From: Rhizobium sp. N324
GTDB taxonomy: Bacteria > Pseudomonadota > Alphaproteobacteria > Rhizobiales > Rhizobiaceae
Direction: 5' to 3'
NCBI RefSeq assembly: GCF_001664485.1
Contig: NZ_CP013630.1
Span: forward strand, 1,801,001-1,865,000
DNA: 64,000 nucleotides
Part shown: piece after piece, positions 54,369 to 62,115 of the stretch
Position numbering within the stretch: position 1 is the first letter of the stretch
Layout of the letters: every line of letters starts with the position of its first letter
Position numbers and translations under genes: made by a program
Notes under the pieces: generated by a model
Seen by the model: the letters and a program-made list of their open reading frames with translations, nothing else
Databases searched by the model: none
Told to the model about the DNA's origin: nothing

Positions 54369-56024
54369 ATGGGATTCGATTATATCATCACCGGTGCCGG
54401 TCCTGCAGGCTGCGTCCTGGCAAGCCGGCTCAGCGAGGATCCCGATGTCAAGGTGCTGCTTCTCGAAGCGGGCGGCGGCGACTGGAATCCTCTTTTTCAC
54501 ATGCCGGCCGGCTTCGCCAAGATGACCAAGGGCGTGGCGAGCTGGGGATGGGAAACCGTCCCCCAGAAGCACATGAAGGGTAGGGTGCTTCGTTACACCC
54601 AGGCGAAGGTCATCGGCGGCGGCTCGTCGATCAACGCCCAGCTCTACACGCGCGGAAACGCGGCCGACTATGATCTCTGGGCCAGCGAAGACGGCTGCGA
54701 GGGCTGGGACTATCGCTCGATCCTGCCCTATTTCAAACGGGCGGAGGACAATCAGCGCTTCGCCAACGACTACCATGCCTATGGCGGCCCGCTGGGCGTG
54801 TCGATGCCGGCGGCAGCGCTGCCGATCTGCGACGCCTATATCCGCGCAGGGCAGGAACTCGGCATTCCCTATAACCACGATTTCAACGGCCGCCAGCAAG
54901 CCGGTGTCGGGTTTTACCAGCTGACCCAGCGCAACCGCCGCCGGTCCTCGGCATCGCTCGCCTATCTCTCGCCGATCAAGGGCCGGAAAAACCTGACGGT
55001 CCGAACCGGGACGCGCGTCGCGGGCATCGTGCTGGAAGGACGCCGCGCTGTCGGCGTCGAGATCGCAACGGCGCACGGTTCCGAGATCGTGCGCGCCGAG
55101 CGCGAAGTCCTGGTCTCGTCAGGCGCGATCGGATCGCCGAAGTTGCTTCTGCAGTCCGGCATCGGGCCGGCCGATCACCTCAAATCGGTGGGCCTCAAGG
55201 TGAATCACGATCTGCCGGGTGTCGGCGGCAATCTTCAGGATCACCTCGATCTTTTCGTCATCGCCGAATGCACCGGCGATCACACCTACGACGGCGTCGC
55301 GAAGCTGCACCGCACGCTTTGGGCCGGCATTCAATATGTCCTGTTCCGCACCGGCCCGGTGGCATCGTCGCTCTTCGAGACCGGCGGCTTCTGGTATGCC
55401 GATCCTCATGCCCGGTCTCCCGATATCCAGTTTCACCTAGGTCTGGGATCGGGCATCGAAGCCGGTGTCGAGCGGCTGAAGAATGCGGGCGTGACGCTCA
55501 ATTCTGCCTATCTGCATCCGCGCTCGCGGGGGACGGTGCGGCTATCGTCGTCCGACCCGGGCGCCGCGCCTCTGATCGATCCCAATTACTGGTCCGATCC
55601 GCACGACAGGCAGATGTCGTTGGAGGGACTCAAGCTCGCCCGCGAAATCATGCAGCAGGCGGCGCTGAAGCCCTATGTCATGGCCGAAAGGCTTCCTGGC
55701 CCGAAGGTCACGACTGACGAGCAACTGTTCGACTACGGCTGCGCAAATGCCAAGACCGATCATCACCCGGTGGGCACCTGCAAGATGGGAACCGGGCCGG
55801 ACGCGGTGGTCGGGCTGGATCTCAAGGTCCATGGGCTGGAGGGCCTGAGGGTCTGCGATTCCTCCGTCATGCCGCGCGTACCGTCCTGCAATACCAACGC
55901 GCCGACGATCATGGTCGGCGAAAAGGGATCGGACCTTATTCGGGGTCTGCCGGCGCTGCCCTCCGCCATTTTCGCCTATGAGCGCAACGATACCAGGCCA
56001 CGAGCCCGCGCAGAAATCCGCTAA
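54369..56024 (+). CDS. GMC-family choline dehydrogenase-like FAD oxidoreductase
   Basis: The 551-residue flavoenzyme has the FAD site ITGAGPAGCVLASRL, the GMC signature GGGSSINAQLYTRG, and the C-terminal active site with His465/His466 (DHHPVGTCKMG) and Asn508 (NTNAPTIMVGEKGSD). This is the BetA/alcohol dehydrogenase branch of GMC. It starts 1 bp after the preceding GMC gene, so the two are co-transcribed. The substrate is unknown; choline is not implied by context, where a sugar transporter dominates. Confidence 0.9.
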   Translation: MGFDYIITGAGPAGCVLASRLSEDPDVKVLLLEAGGGDWNPLFHMPAGFAKMTKGVASWGWETVPQKHMKGRVLRYTQAKVIGGGSSINAQLYTRGNAADYDLWASEDGCEGWDYRSILPYFKRAEDNQRFANDYHAYGGPLGVSMPAAALPICDAYIRAGQELGIPYNHDFNGRQQAGVGFYQLTQRNRRRSSASLAYLSPIKGRKNLTVRTGTRVAGIVLEGRRAVGVEIATAHGSEIVRAEREVLVSSGAIGSPKLLLQSGIGPADHLKSVGLKVNHDLPGVGGNLQDHLDLFVIAECTGDHTYDGVAKLHRTLWAGIQYVLFRTGPVASSLFETGGFWYADPHARSPDIQFHLGLGSGIEAGVERLKNAGVTLNSAYLHPRSRGTVRLSSSDPGAAPLIDPNYWSDPHDRQMSLEGLKLAREIMQQAALKPYVMAERLPGPKVTTDEQLFDYGCANAKTDHHPVGTCKMGTGPDAVVGLDLKVHGLEGLRVCDSSVMPRVPSCNTNAPTIMVGEKGSDLIRGLPALPSAIFAYERNDTRPRARAEIR

Positions 56025-56035
56025 GGAGAACGACG

Positions 56036-57205
56036 ATGTCTCAAGTCAGAGTTGCAGTGCTTGGCGCCTCGGGCTGGATGGGGAAGGTCCACACGATGGC
56101 CTACCAGACCTTTCCGCATTTCTTCGGCGTCTCGGACGGAACGGCGAATATCGTGGCGCTGGTCGATAGCAACCCTGAGGTAGCGCCGGATATCGGCAAC
56201 AGAGCGCCGGGCGCCAGGATCTATCAGGATTGGAAGCTGGCGGTCGCCGATCCCGAGGTCGATCTGATCGATATCTGCCTGCCCGACCATCTCCACTACC
56301 CCGTTGCCAAGGCGGCCTTGCTGGCCGGCAAGCATGTCTATTGCGAGAAGCCACTGGCCAACACTGCCGATGAAGCGCGGGAGCTGGCCGAGATTGCCAG
56401 AGAGAAAGGCGTGATCACCCGTGTCGGTCATGCCTTTCCCCGCAATCCCGTCCACGACATGGCGAAAGACATCATCGATTCAGGCGAAATCGGCGAGATC
56501 AAGCTGTTCCGCGGCTGCCAGCACGTCGACATGTACGGCGATCCGACGGCACCCTTCATGTGGCGCGCCGACGGCAAGCTGGCGCCGACGGGGATCGTTG
56601 GGGACACGGGCTCGCATATCTTCAGCTTCATGGATTTCCTGGTCGGCCGCGTCAGTTCGCTGATCGCCGACAATCTGATCGTCACGCCGCGCCGGCCCGT
56701 CGTCGAGGGTCTTGCCTATGGCGAGCAGGTGAAACTGTCAGGCAACGAGTCCTGGGCCGATATCACCAACCCCGACGCCACTAACCTGTTGTGCCGCTTT
56801 GCCAATGGCGCCGGCGGGATCGTCGATTTCAGCCGTGTCGCCACCGGCCGCAAGTTCATGCAGACCTATGAAGTCTATGGAACGAAAGGCAGCATTGCCT
56901 ATACCTATGACGAGATAAACCGGCTGCGCTTCTACTCCAACGACGACCGCACGGGGCGGCGTGGCTTCCGGGAGATCGACGTCGGCCCGGAAAATGCCAC
57001 CTTCCGCGCTTTCCTGCCGCTGCCGAATTTCGGTATCGGCTATAACGAAAGCAAGATCATCGAGGTGGCCGAGGTGATCCGCTCGATCGTTGCAAACAAG
57101 CCGATGTGGCCGACCTTCGATACGGGCCACCACATCTGCCAGATCGTCGACGCATGCATGCAGTCCTCCCGGCAGAAGCGCTGGGTCGACATCCCGCTGG
57201 GCTGA
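56036..57205 (+). CDS. Gfo/Idh/MocA-family NAD(P) dehydrogenase
   Basis: The enzyme would oxidise or reduce a hydroxyl of a sugar or cyclitol. The 389-residue protein has the N-terminal cofactor site VAVLGASGWMGKVH, the hallmark CEKPLA, and the C-terminal domain with GDTGSHIFSFMDFL, whose Asp/His pair fits catalysis. AAGGAGA precedes the start, 11 bp after the GMC gene. Members often act at C-3 of glucosides or on inositols. Confidence 0.92.
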   Translation: MSQVRVAVLGASGWMGKVHTMAYQTFPHFFGVSDGTANIVALVDSNPEVAPDIGNRAPGARIYQDWKLAVADPEVDLIDICLPDHLHYPVAKAALLAGKHVYCEKPLANTADEARELAEIAREKGVITRVGHAFPRNPVHDMAKDIIDSGEIGEIKLFRGCQHVDMYGDPTAPFMWRADGKLAPTGIVGDTGSHIFSFMDFLVGRVSSLIADNLIVTPRRPVVEGLAYGEQVKLSGNESWADITNPDATNLLCRFANGAGGIVDFSRVATGRKFMQTYEVYGTKGSIAYTYDEINRLRFYSNDDRTGRRGFREIDVGPENATFRAFLPLPNFGIGYNESKIIEVAEVIRSIVANKPMWPTFDTGHHICQIVDACMQSSRQKRWVDIPLG

Positions 57206-57210
57206 CGTCT

Positions 57211-59295
57211 ATGAGCACAGCTGTTCCGCAGGAAATTCTCGACGCATTGACCGATGTCGATATGCCCAAGCTTCCGTCCGAGATCGCCTCATCGGAAGCG
57301 ATCCGGCTCGCCGGCATCGAGGTGCCTGTCTATCGGGCCGGCTGCGTCGTCGTCGGATCGGGTGCCGCAGGTCTGCGTGCGGCCGTGGAAATGAAGCGGC
57401 GCGGCGACGACGTCGTCATCATCAGCCAAAGCGCCTGGGGCGGAACCTCGGCCTGCTCCGGATCCGACAAGCAGACCCTGCACACCGCCGATACGGCCGA
57501 TCAGGGCGACAATTACAAGGCGATGGCCCGCGCCATCCGCAGCGGCGGTGCTATGGACGAGGACACGGCCTATGCCGAGGCCGTCGGCTCGTCGCGGATG
57601 ATGGCGTCGCTGCAGTTCCTCGGGCTGCCGCTGCCGCAGGATCCGCTCGGGGGAACGCTGCGATATCAGACCGACCATGACGAGGTCGGCCGCGCCACCA
57701 GCTGCGGCCCGCGCACCTCGCGCCTGATGGTCAAGGTGCTGGCCGAGGAGGCGATCCGGCTTGCTGTGCCGTTCTACAACCAGACCACTGCGGTGAAAAT
57801 CCTCACCGAAGGCGAGGGGTCGGGACGCCGCGTCGTCGGCATGCTCACTATGCGCGCCAGCGACCGCGCGGAGGCGAACCCGCTGGGCATCGCCCTCTTC
57901 GTCAGTGACGTGATCGTGCTGGCCGCCGGCGGCCCGGGCGAGCTCTACCGTGACAGTGTCTACCCCAACGGCTGCTTCGGCTCGCTCGGACTGGCGCTCG
58001 AGGCAGGTGTCGAACTCGTTAACCTCACCGAAAGCCAGTTCGGCATCGGAACGCGCAGGGAAGGCTTCCCGTGGAATCTGTCGGGCACTTACGTCCAGGC
58101 GATCCCGCATATCTACTCGGTTGATGCCGATGGCGTCGAATATCACTTTCTGGCGCAATATTATCGCAGCACACCGGAATTGGCGTCGAACGTCTTCCGC
58201 AAGGGCTATCAATGGCCGTTTCATGCGACGCGCATGCTCGATTTCCGCTCGAGCCTGGTAGACCTCGCCATCTTTTGCGAAACCGCTGCCGGCCGGCGTG
58301 TCTTCATGGACTTCAATCGCAATCCGCTGCCGGTGCCGGGCGATCTGCCGTTCAGCCTGGAGAGGCTGGATGATGACGTTCGCCTCTATCTCGGTAAGGC
58401 CGGCGCCGGCCAGGAGATGCCGATCGACCGGTTGAAGCACATGAACCCGCTGTCGATCGAACTCTACCGCCGCTACAAGATCGACATCGCCGCCGATCCT
58501 TTGGAATTCGCCGTCAATAACCAGCATATGAATGGCGGCATCCTGGTCGACACCTGGGGCCGCAGCAGCCTTGCCGGCTGTTACGCCGTCGGCGAAGCGG
58601 CGGGCACACACGGTGTCACGCGGCCCGGCGGCGCAGCGCTCAATGCCGGGCAGGTCTTCGGCACACGGGCGGCCGAGCATATCGGCGCAAACGGCAAGGC
58701 CAAGCGGGCGGCTGCAGGCGATATGTCCGCTATCGCAGAGCCAGGTATCGCCGAGATGCTGGCCACCCTTCGCACCGGGAGCCCGCTCACGGTCAAATCG
58801 GTCCGCTCTCAAGTGCAGGCACGAATGAGCGAGAAGGCCGGCATCATCTGCGATCAGGAGAGCGTCGCCCAGGCCCTGATCGAGGCGCGGAGGCTGAATG
58901 CCGACATTCGCGCTGGCGGCCTCGCTTACGGCCGCGCCGCCGAGGCGGTCCGCGGTGTGCAATGGCGGCACATGGCGTTGGCCTCCGAAGCGGTGCTGAG
59001 CGCCCTCGACTTCTTCATTGGCAATGGCGGCGGCAGCCGCGGGGCGCGGGCGATATGCGATCCGGAAGGCGAATCCCTTCCGCATGCGCGTACGGGCCCA
59101 CTCGAGGAATATCGCTTCCGAAGGGAACGCGAAGAGGATCGGAACGAGCAGATCGTCGTTCGGCTCGAGGGCGATGAGATCAGGCTTTCCAAACGCGCAA
59201 ACCGCCGCTTGGACGAAACCGCCAGGTCATTCTTCGAGCGAGACTGGCCGGCCTGGCTGACGGGCCGGATATACGATCTCTCCCTCGACGAATGA
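57211..59295 (+). CDS. Fumarate reductase/succinate dehydrogenase-like FAD flavoprotein
   Basis: The 694-residue protein is of the FAD_binding_2 type. An N-terminal extension of about 45 residues precedes the dinucleotide site VVGSGAAGLRAAVEM. A long middle part includes WGGTSACSGSDKQT, and a C-terminal FAD segment contains NGGILVDTW and GEAAGTHGVTRPGGAALN, followed by a fumarate-reductase-like helical end with many charged residues. The exact reaction is unknown; relatives dehydrogenate C-C bonds or reduce enoates. It is the last gene of the cluster, starting 5 bp after the previous one. Confidence 0.85.
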   Translation: MSTAVPQEILDALTDVDMPKLPSEIASSEAIRLAGIEVPVYRAGCVVVGSGAAGLRAAVEMKRRGDDVVIISQSAWGGTSACSGSDKQTLHTADTADQGDNYKAMARAIRSGGAMDEDTAYAEAVGSSRMMASLQFLGLPLPQDPLGGTLRYQTDHDEVGRATSCGPRTSRLMVKVLAEEAIRLAVPFYNQTTAVKILTEGEGSGRRVVGMLTMRASDRAEANPLGIALFVSDVIVLAAGGPGELYRDSVYPNGCFGSLGLALEAGVELVNLTESQFGIGTRREGFPWNLSGTYVQAIPHIYSVDADGVEYHFLAQYYRSTPELASNVFRKGYQWPFHATRMLDFRSSLVDLAIFCETAAGRRVFMDFNRNPLPVPGDLPFSLERLDDDVRLYLGKAGAGQEMPIDRLKHMNPLSIELYRRYKIDIAADPLEFAVNNQHMNGGILVDTWGRSSLAGCYAVGEAAGTHGVTRPGGAALNAGQVFGTRAAEHIGANGKAKRAAAGDMSAIAEPGIAEMLATLRTGSPLTVKSVRSQVQARMSEKAGIICDQESVAQALIEARRLNADIRAGGLAYGRAAEAVRGVQWRHMALASEAVLSALDFFIGNGGGSRGARAICDPEGESLPHARTGPLEEYRFRREREEDRNEQIVVRLEGDEIRLSKRANRRLDETARSFFERDWPAWLTGRIYDLSLDE

Positions 59296-59325
59296 GGCGG
59301 TGCCGGTAGTTGGCCTCGCCGAGGC

Positions 59326-60118
59326 TCACATGGCGTCTGCGCCGGGAACATCCAGCTCGATCAGGACGGGTGCGTGGTCGCTCGTATGCTCCCAGCCTCG
59401 CGGTTTTCTCCGGACCGTCGCCGATCGAAGCCATGGCGCGGCGGCCGGGCTGAGCAGAAGGTGGTCGATCCGCAGCCCGGCGTCGCGCTCGAAGCTGTTG
59501 CGCCAGTATTTCCAGAAGGTGTAGATGCGTTCCTGCGGATGCAGATGCCGGACGGCGTCAGTCCAGCCCTGGGCGACGAGACGGCCATAGGCCCTGCGAA
59601 CCTCCGGCCGGAAAAGCGCGTCGTCGAGCCAGCGTTCCGGCTTGTAGACATCGATCTCCGTCGGCATGACGTTGAAGTCGCCTGCGAGGATTGCCGGCAC
59701 TTCGAGTTCGAGGAGCTCGGCGGCGTAGTCGTGCAGGCGGCGGAACCAGCGGAGCTTGTACTCGAACTTGACGCTCGGGAACGGATTGCCATTCGGCAGA
59801 TACAGGCATCCGATCACCATGCCGTCGATAACGGCTTCGATATAGCGGCTGTGGGTGTCATCGGGATCGCCGGGAAGACCGCGCCGCGTCAGGATCGGTG
59901 TTTTGTCCTTCGCCAGGATGGCGACGCCGTTCCAGGACTCTCTGCCCGTGCCAGACGGCGCCGTAGCCGGTTCGCTCGATCTCCTCTCGCGGAAACCTTG
60001 CATCGTCCGTCTTCAGTTCCTGAAGGCAGACAATATCGGGGGCGTCTTCCTTCAGCCAGCGCAACAGGATGGCCAGCCGTCCGTTGATCCCGTTGACGTT
60101 GTAGGTTGCGACCTTCAC
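59326..60118 (-). pseudogene. xth: Exonuclease III gene interrupted by a 1-nt frameshift
   Basis: Exonuclease III repairs abasic sites and 3' blocked ends. The first 53 codons read MKVATYNVNGING ... GYGAVWHGQ, with the conserved LQELKTDD; the frame then shifts, and from about 59,939 downward the second frame continues ESWNGVAILAK to the end, including the catalytic GDFNVMP and DHAPV segments. A single extra base in the CAGAGAGTCC run (59,939-59,946) explains it. All catalytic motifs are otherwise present, so a sequencing error or a very recent mutation are both possible. It lies 9 bp after the ElaB-like gene. Confidence 0.85.
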
Positions 60119-60127
60119 GCCGGCTAC

Positions 60128-60625
60128 TTAACGCGTCGCTCCGAAGACGAAGGCGATGCCGGCGACGATCGCGACCGCTGTGAGCGGCTGCCGGCGTATC
60201 CGGTCTTCGAAGTCCTGGACAAAGCTGCGTGCTTCCGCCTTTGCCAGGCGGGCGGTTCCGGAAGCCAGCTCCGAAGCGGTTTCCGCTACGCGGCCGGCGT
60301 CTTTCTGGAGCGTCCGCCTTTCGCCGCGATCGGCATCGAAGCCTTCGGAGGAGCCGCCGGTTTCGCCGGTCGAGCGCAGGGCTTGGTCGACGAGTGGAAA
60401 CGCTTCATCGAGCCGGGTGGGATCGGGCTCCCGCTTGACGCGTTCGGCCGCCTCGACGTCGCTGCGGCCGGCAGGAATCGAGGTGTGGGTGGCCGACACA
60501 GGGTCGGAGGCCGGGAAGGTGCCCTCGATACCCCTGTCGAGTTCACCCTTTCGGGCCCTCCGTTGCTGCTCAGCCTGTTCCTTTCGCAGGGATTGGACTG
60601 CGGGGGATTCGTTCGGGTTTACCAT
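60128..60625 (-). CDS. Membrane-anchored ElaB/YqjD-like small stress protein
   Basis: The 165-residue protein starts MVNPNESPAVQSLRKEQAEQ after AGAGAGGAAA; a longer upstream reading is unsupported. It is largely hydrophilic and charged, with GIEGTFPASDPVSATHTS (the FPASDP motif seen in several rhizobial stress proteins), a helical region (TLQKDAGRVAETASELASG), and a single C-terminal membrane segment PLTAVAIVAGIAFVFGATR preceded by RR. This matches the tail-anchored ElaB/YqjD/DUF883 plan, thought to tether ribosomes. An EcfG-like promoter lies upstream, and xth follows in the same direction. Confidence 0.75.
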   Translation of the reverse strand: MVNPNESPAVQSLRKEQAEQQRRARKGELDRGIEGTFPASDPVSATHTSIPAGRSDVEAAERVKREPDPTRLDEAFPLVDQALRSTGETGGSSEGFDADRGERRTLQKDAGRVAETASELASGTARLAKAEARSFVQDFEDRIRRQPLTAVAIVAGIAFVFGATR

Positions 60626-60935
60626 CGGCGTTTCCTCTCTTGCTCTTCGACAATCAAAAGCGGCGACAAGGAAAGAAGTTCCAGAAAAATGCATCCTCCT
60701 TGTGCGGCCACCTATTGACGAGGAAGCAAACATCGCGAATGGCTCGCTGCGCAATCCAGCGCCCGCGATAGTCCTTCGAACTTTTGCGCCTTCAAGGCCT
60801 CGGCAATCCGGCAGGCAGGACCAAAGTCCTGCCCGATCTAGTACCTAGGTCCGGTTGCATTTGGTCGACGAAACGGCGAAAATTGCCGCGCGTCCATATT
60901 GCGTGGAGAAAGGGAGGAACGGACGAGGCTATGGC
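60626..60935. promoter_or_regulatory. 310-bp divergent control region between the ElaB-like and Gly/Asn-repeat genes
   Basis: No gene is seen. On the - strand a GGAAC (60678-60682) with CTTT 17 bp downstream approximates the EcfG general-stress promoter GGAAC-N16/17-CGTT, with one mismatch in the -10. On the + side GGGAGGAACGGACG precedes the repeat-protein start and likely contains its ribosome site. Confidence 0.4.
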
Positions 60936-61463
60936 ATGACACTCTCGAAACGCGATTTTCTGAGATTGGGCGGCAGCGCGGCCGTTGCCCTCGTCGCTGC
61001 CGCATCGCCGGCGACATTCAATCTCCAAGGATACCTCCCCGTTCTGACCGTCGAAAGCGCCGAGGCAAAGGACGGCAATAACGGCAACGGCGGCGGCAAT
61101 GGAAACGGCAACGGGGGAGGAAATGGCAACGGCGGCGGCAACGGCAACGGCGGCGGGAACGGCAACGGGGGAGGGAGTGGCAACGGCAATAGTGGCGGCA
61201 ACGGCAATAGCGGTTCGGGCAATAGCGGCGGTGGAAACTCCGGCAATAGTGCCGGCTCCTCTTCCTCTGCGACTGGAGGACAAGGATCGGCGGCAAGAGC
61301 GACGGAAGCGTCCGATGGCTCGATCGACGTCCGCCATGCGAACGGCATTACCGAAACCTTGCGGCGCGGCCGCTACGTGATGAAGGACGGAAAAGGCAGG
61401 ACGATCATAAGCCGGCAAGCGACGGCAAACGATGCCCGCCGGCTAGGCCGCTACCTTCGCTAA
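60936..61463 (+). CDS. Exported protein with a long Gly/Asn repeat
   Basis: The 175-residue protein starts MTLSKRDFLRLGGSAAV, a Tat-like signal with Lys-Arg instead of Arg-Arg, followed by a hydrophobic segment. Residues 47-108 are almost entirely Gly, Asn and Ser in GNGGGN-type repeats. The C-terminus (127-175) is a small charged domain, IDVRHANGITETLRRGRYVM and RTIISRQATANDARRLGRYL. Glycine-rich repeats suggest an extracellular, structural or surface role, but no family function is known. It is a single + strand gene, convergent with the response regulator gene. Confidence 0.75.
   Translation: MTLSKRDFLRLGGSAAVALVAAASPATFNLQGYLPVLTVESAEAKDGNNGNGGGNGNGNGGGNGNGGGNGNGGGNGNGGGSGNGNSGGNGNSGSGNSGGGNSGNSAGSSSSATGGQGSAARATEASDGSIDVRHANGITETLRRGRYVMKDGKGRTIISRQATANDARRLGRYLR
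61074..61259 (+). repeat. Coding tandem repeat, GGC/AAC-rich
   Basis: The units vary around GGCGGCAACGGCAACGG and encode GNGGGN. Several near-identical copies follow one another at 61087-61180 before degrading into NSGG units. Such arrays are prone to length change by slippage. Confidence 0.8.
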
Positions 61464-61489
61464 AGTGAGAAAGCCACGGGACTAAACAT

Positions 61490-62113
61490 CTAGCGCTGTT
61501 CGCGCCATTGGAGAGCCGCTTCAGTCCTGTTCGAAACGCCGAGCTTGCTCAGAATCTGGGTCATATGATGCTTCACCGTCTTTTCCTGCAGGTTGAGACG
61601 CAAGCCGATATGTTTGTTTGACAAGCCTTGGGCGACCAGATCCATCACTTCGCGTTCCCGTGGCGTTAGGCCGTTCTTGTCAGGGGCGCCGCCATTCAGC
61701 GAATTCTCCATGACTTTTGTCGACATCGTCGGCGAGATATATCGTGATCCGCTCAGCACCGTCTGGATGGCTTCGGCGAGACCACGCGAGCCGACGCCTT
61801 TGAGAACATAGCCCATTGCGCCCCGTTGCAGGGCTGTCAGCAGCGTGTCCACCTCCTCGGATACCGTCAACATCAGCACTTTTGTTGTCGGGCTGCGCGT
61901 CAGCACGGCGCCGATCGCCGACAGTCCGCCGCCGGGCATGGAGACATCGAGCAGCATGATGTCGGGACGGTTGTTTGCAGCGATCATCGCTGCGTCGTCG
62001 CTGCTTGCGCCTTCACCAACGACGGCGAAGTCGCTGATCTCCGACAGGCTGCGCGTGACGCCCTCGCGAAAAAGCGGATGGTCGTCCACGACGCCGATGG
62101 TGATTGATGTCAT
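61490..62113 (-). CDS. NarL/LuxR-type response regulator
   Basis: The 207-residue two-domain regulator has a receiver domain with phosphoacceptor Asp56 (LLDVSMPGGG), acidic pair DD at 10-11 and Lys in GYVLKGVG, followed by a LuxR-type helix-turn-helix (about 145-200: LTPREREVMDLVAQGLSNKHIG). It starts 2 bp after the sensor kinase gene, so the two form a cognate pair. Its target genes are unknown; LuxR-type sites cannot be identified from the window alone. Confidence 0.94.
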   Translation of the reverse strand: MTSITIGVVDDHPLFREGVTRSLSEISDFAVVGEGASSDDAAMIAANNRPDIMLLDVSMPGGGLSAIGAVLTRSPTTKVLMLTVSEEVDTLLTALQRGAMGYVLKGVGSRGLAEAIQTVLSGSRYISPTMSTKVMENSLNGGAPDKNGLTPREREVMDLVAQGLSNKHIGLRLNLQEKTVKHHMTQILSKLGVSNRTEAALQWREQR

Positions 62114-62115
62114 GT

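Noticed and set aside
57289..59085. Long - strand frame opposite the flavoprotein gene
   Set aside because: Antisense shadow with low-complexity Asp/Arg/Ala composition.
60929..61348. Pro/Leu-rich repeat frame on the - strand opposite the Gly/Asn-repeat gene
   Set aside because: It is the mirror reading of the GGC/AAC repeat; the + strand frame has the signal peptide, ribosome site and conserved C-terminus.
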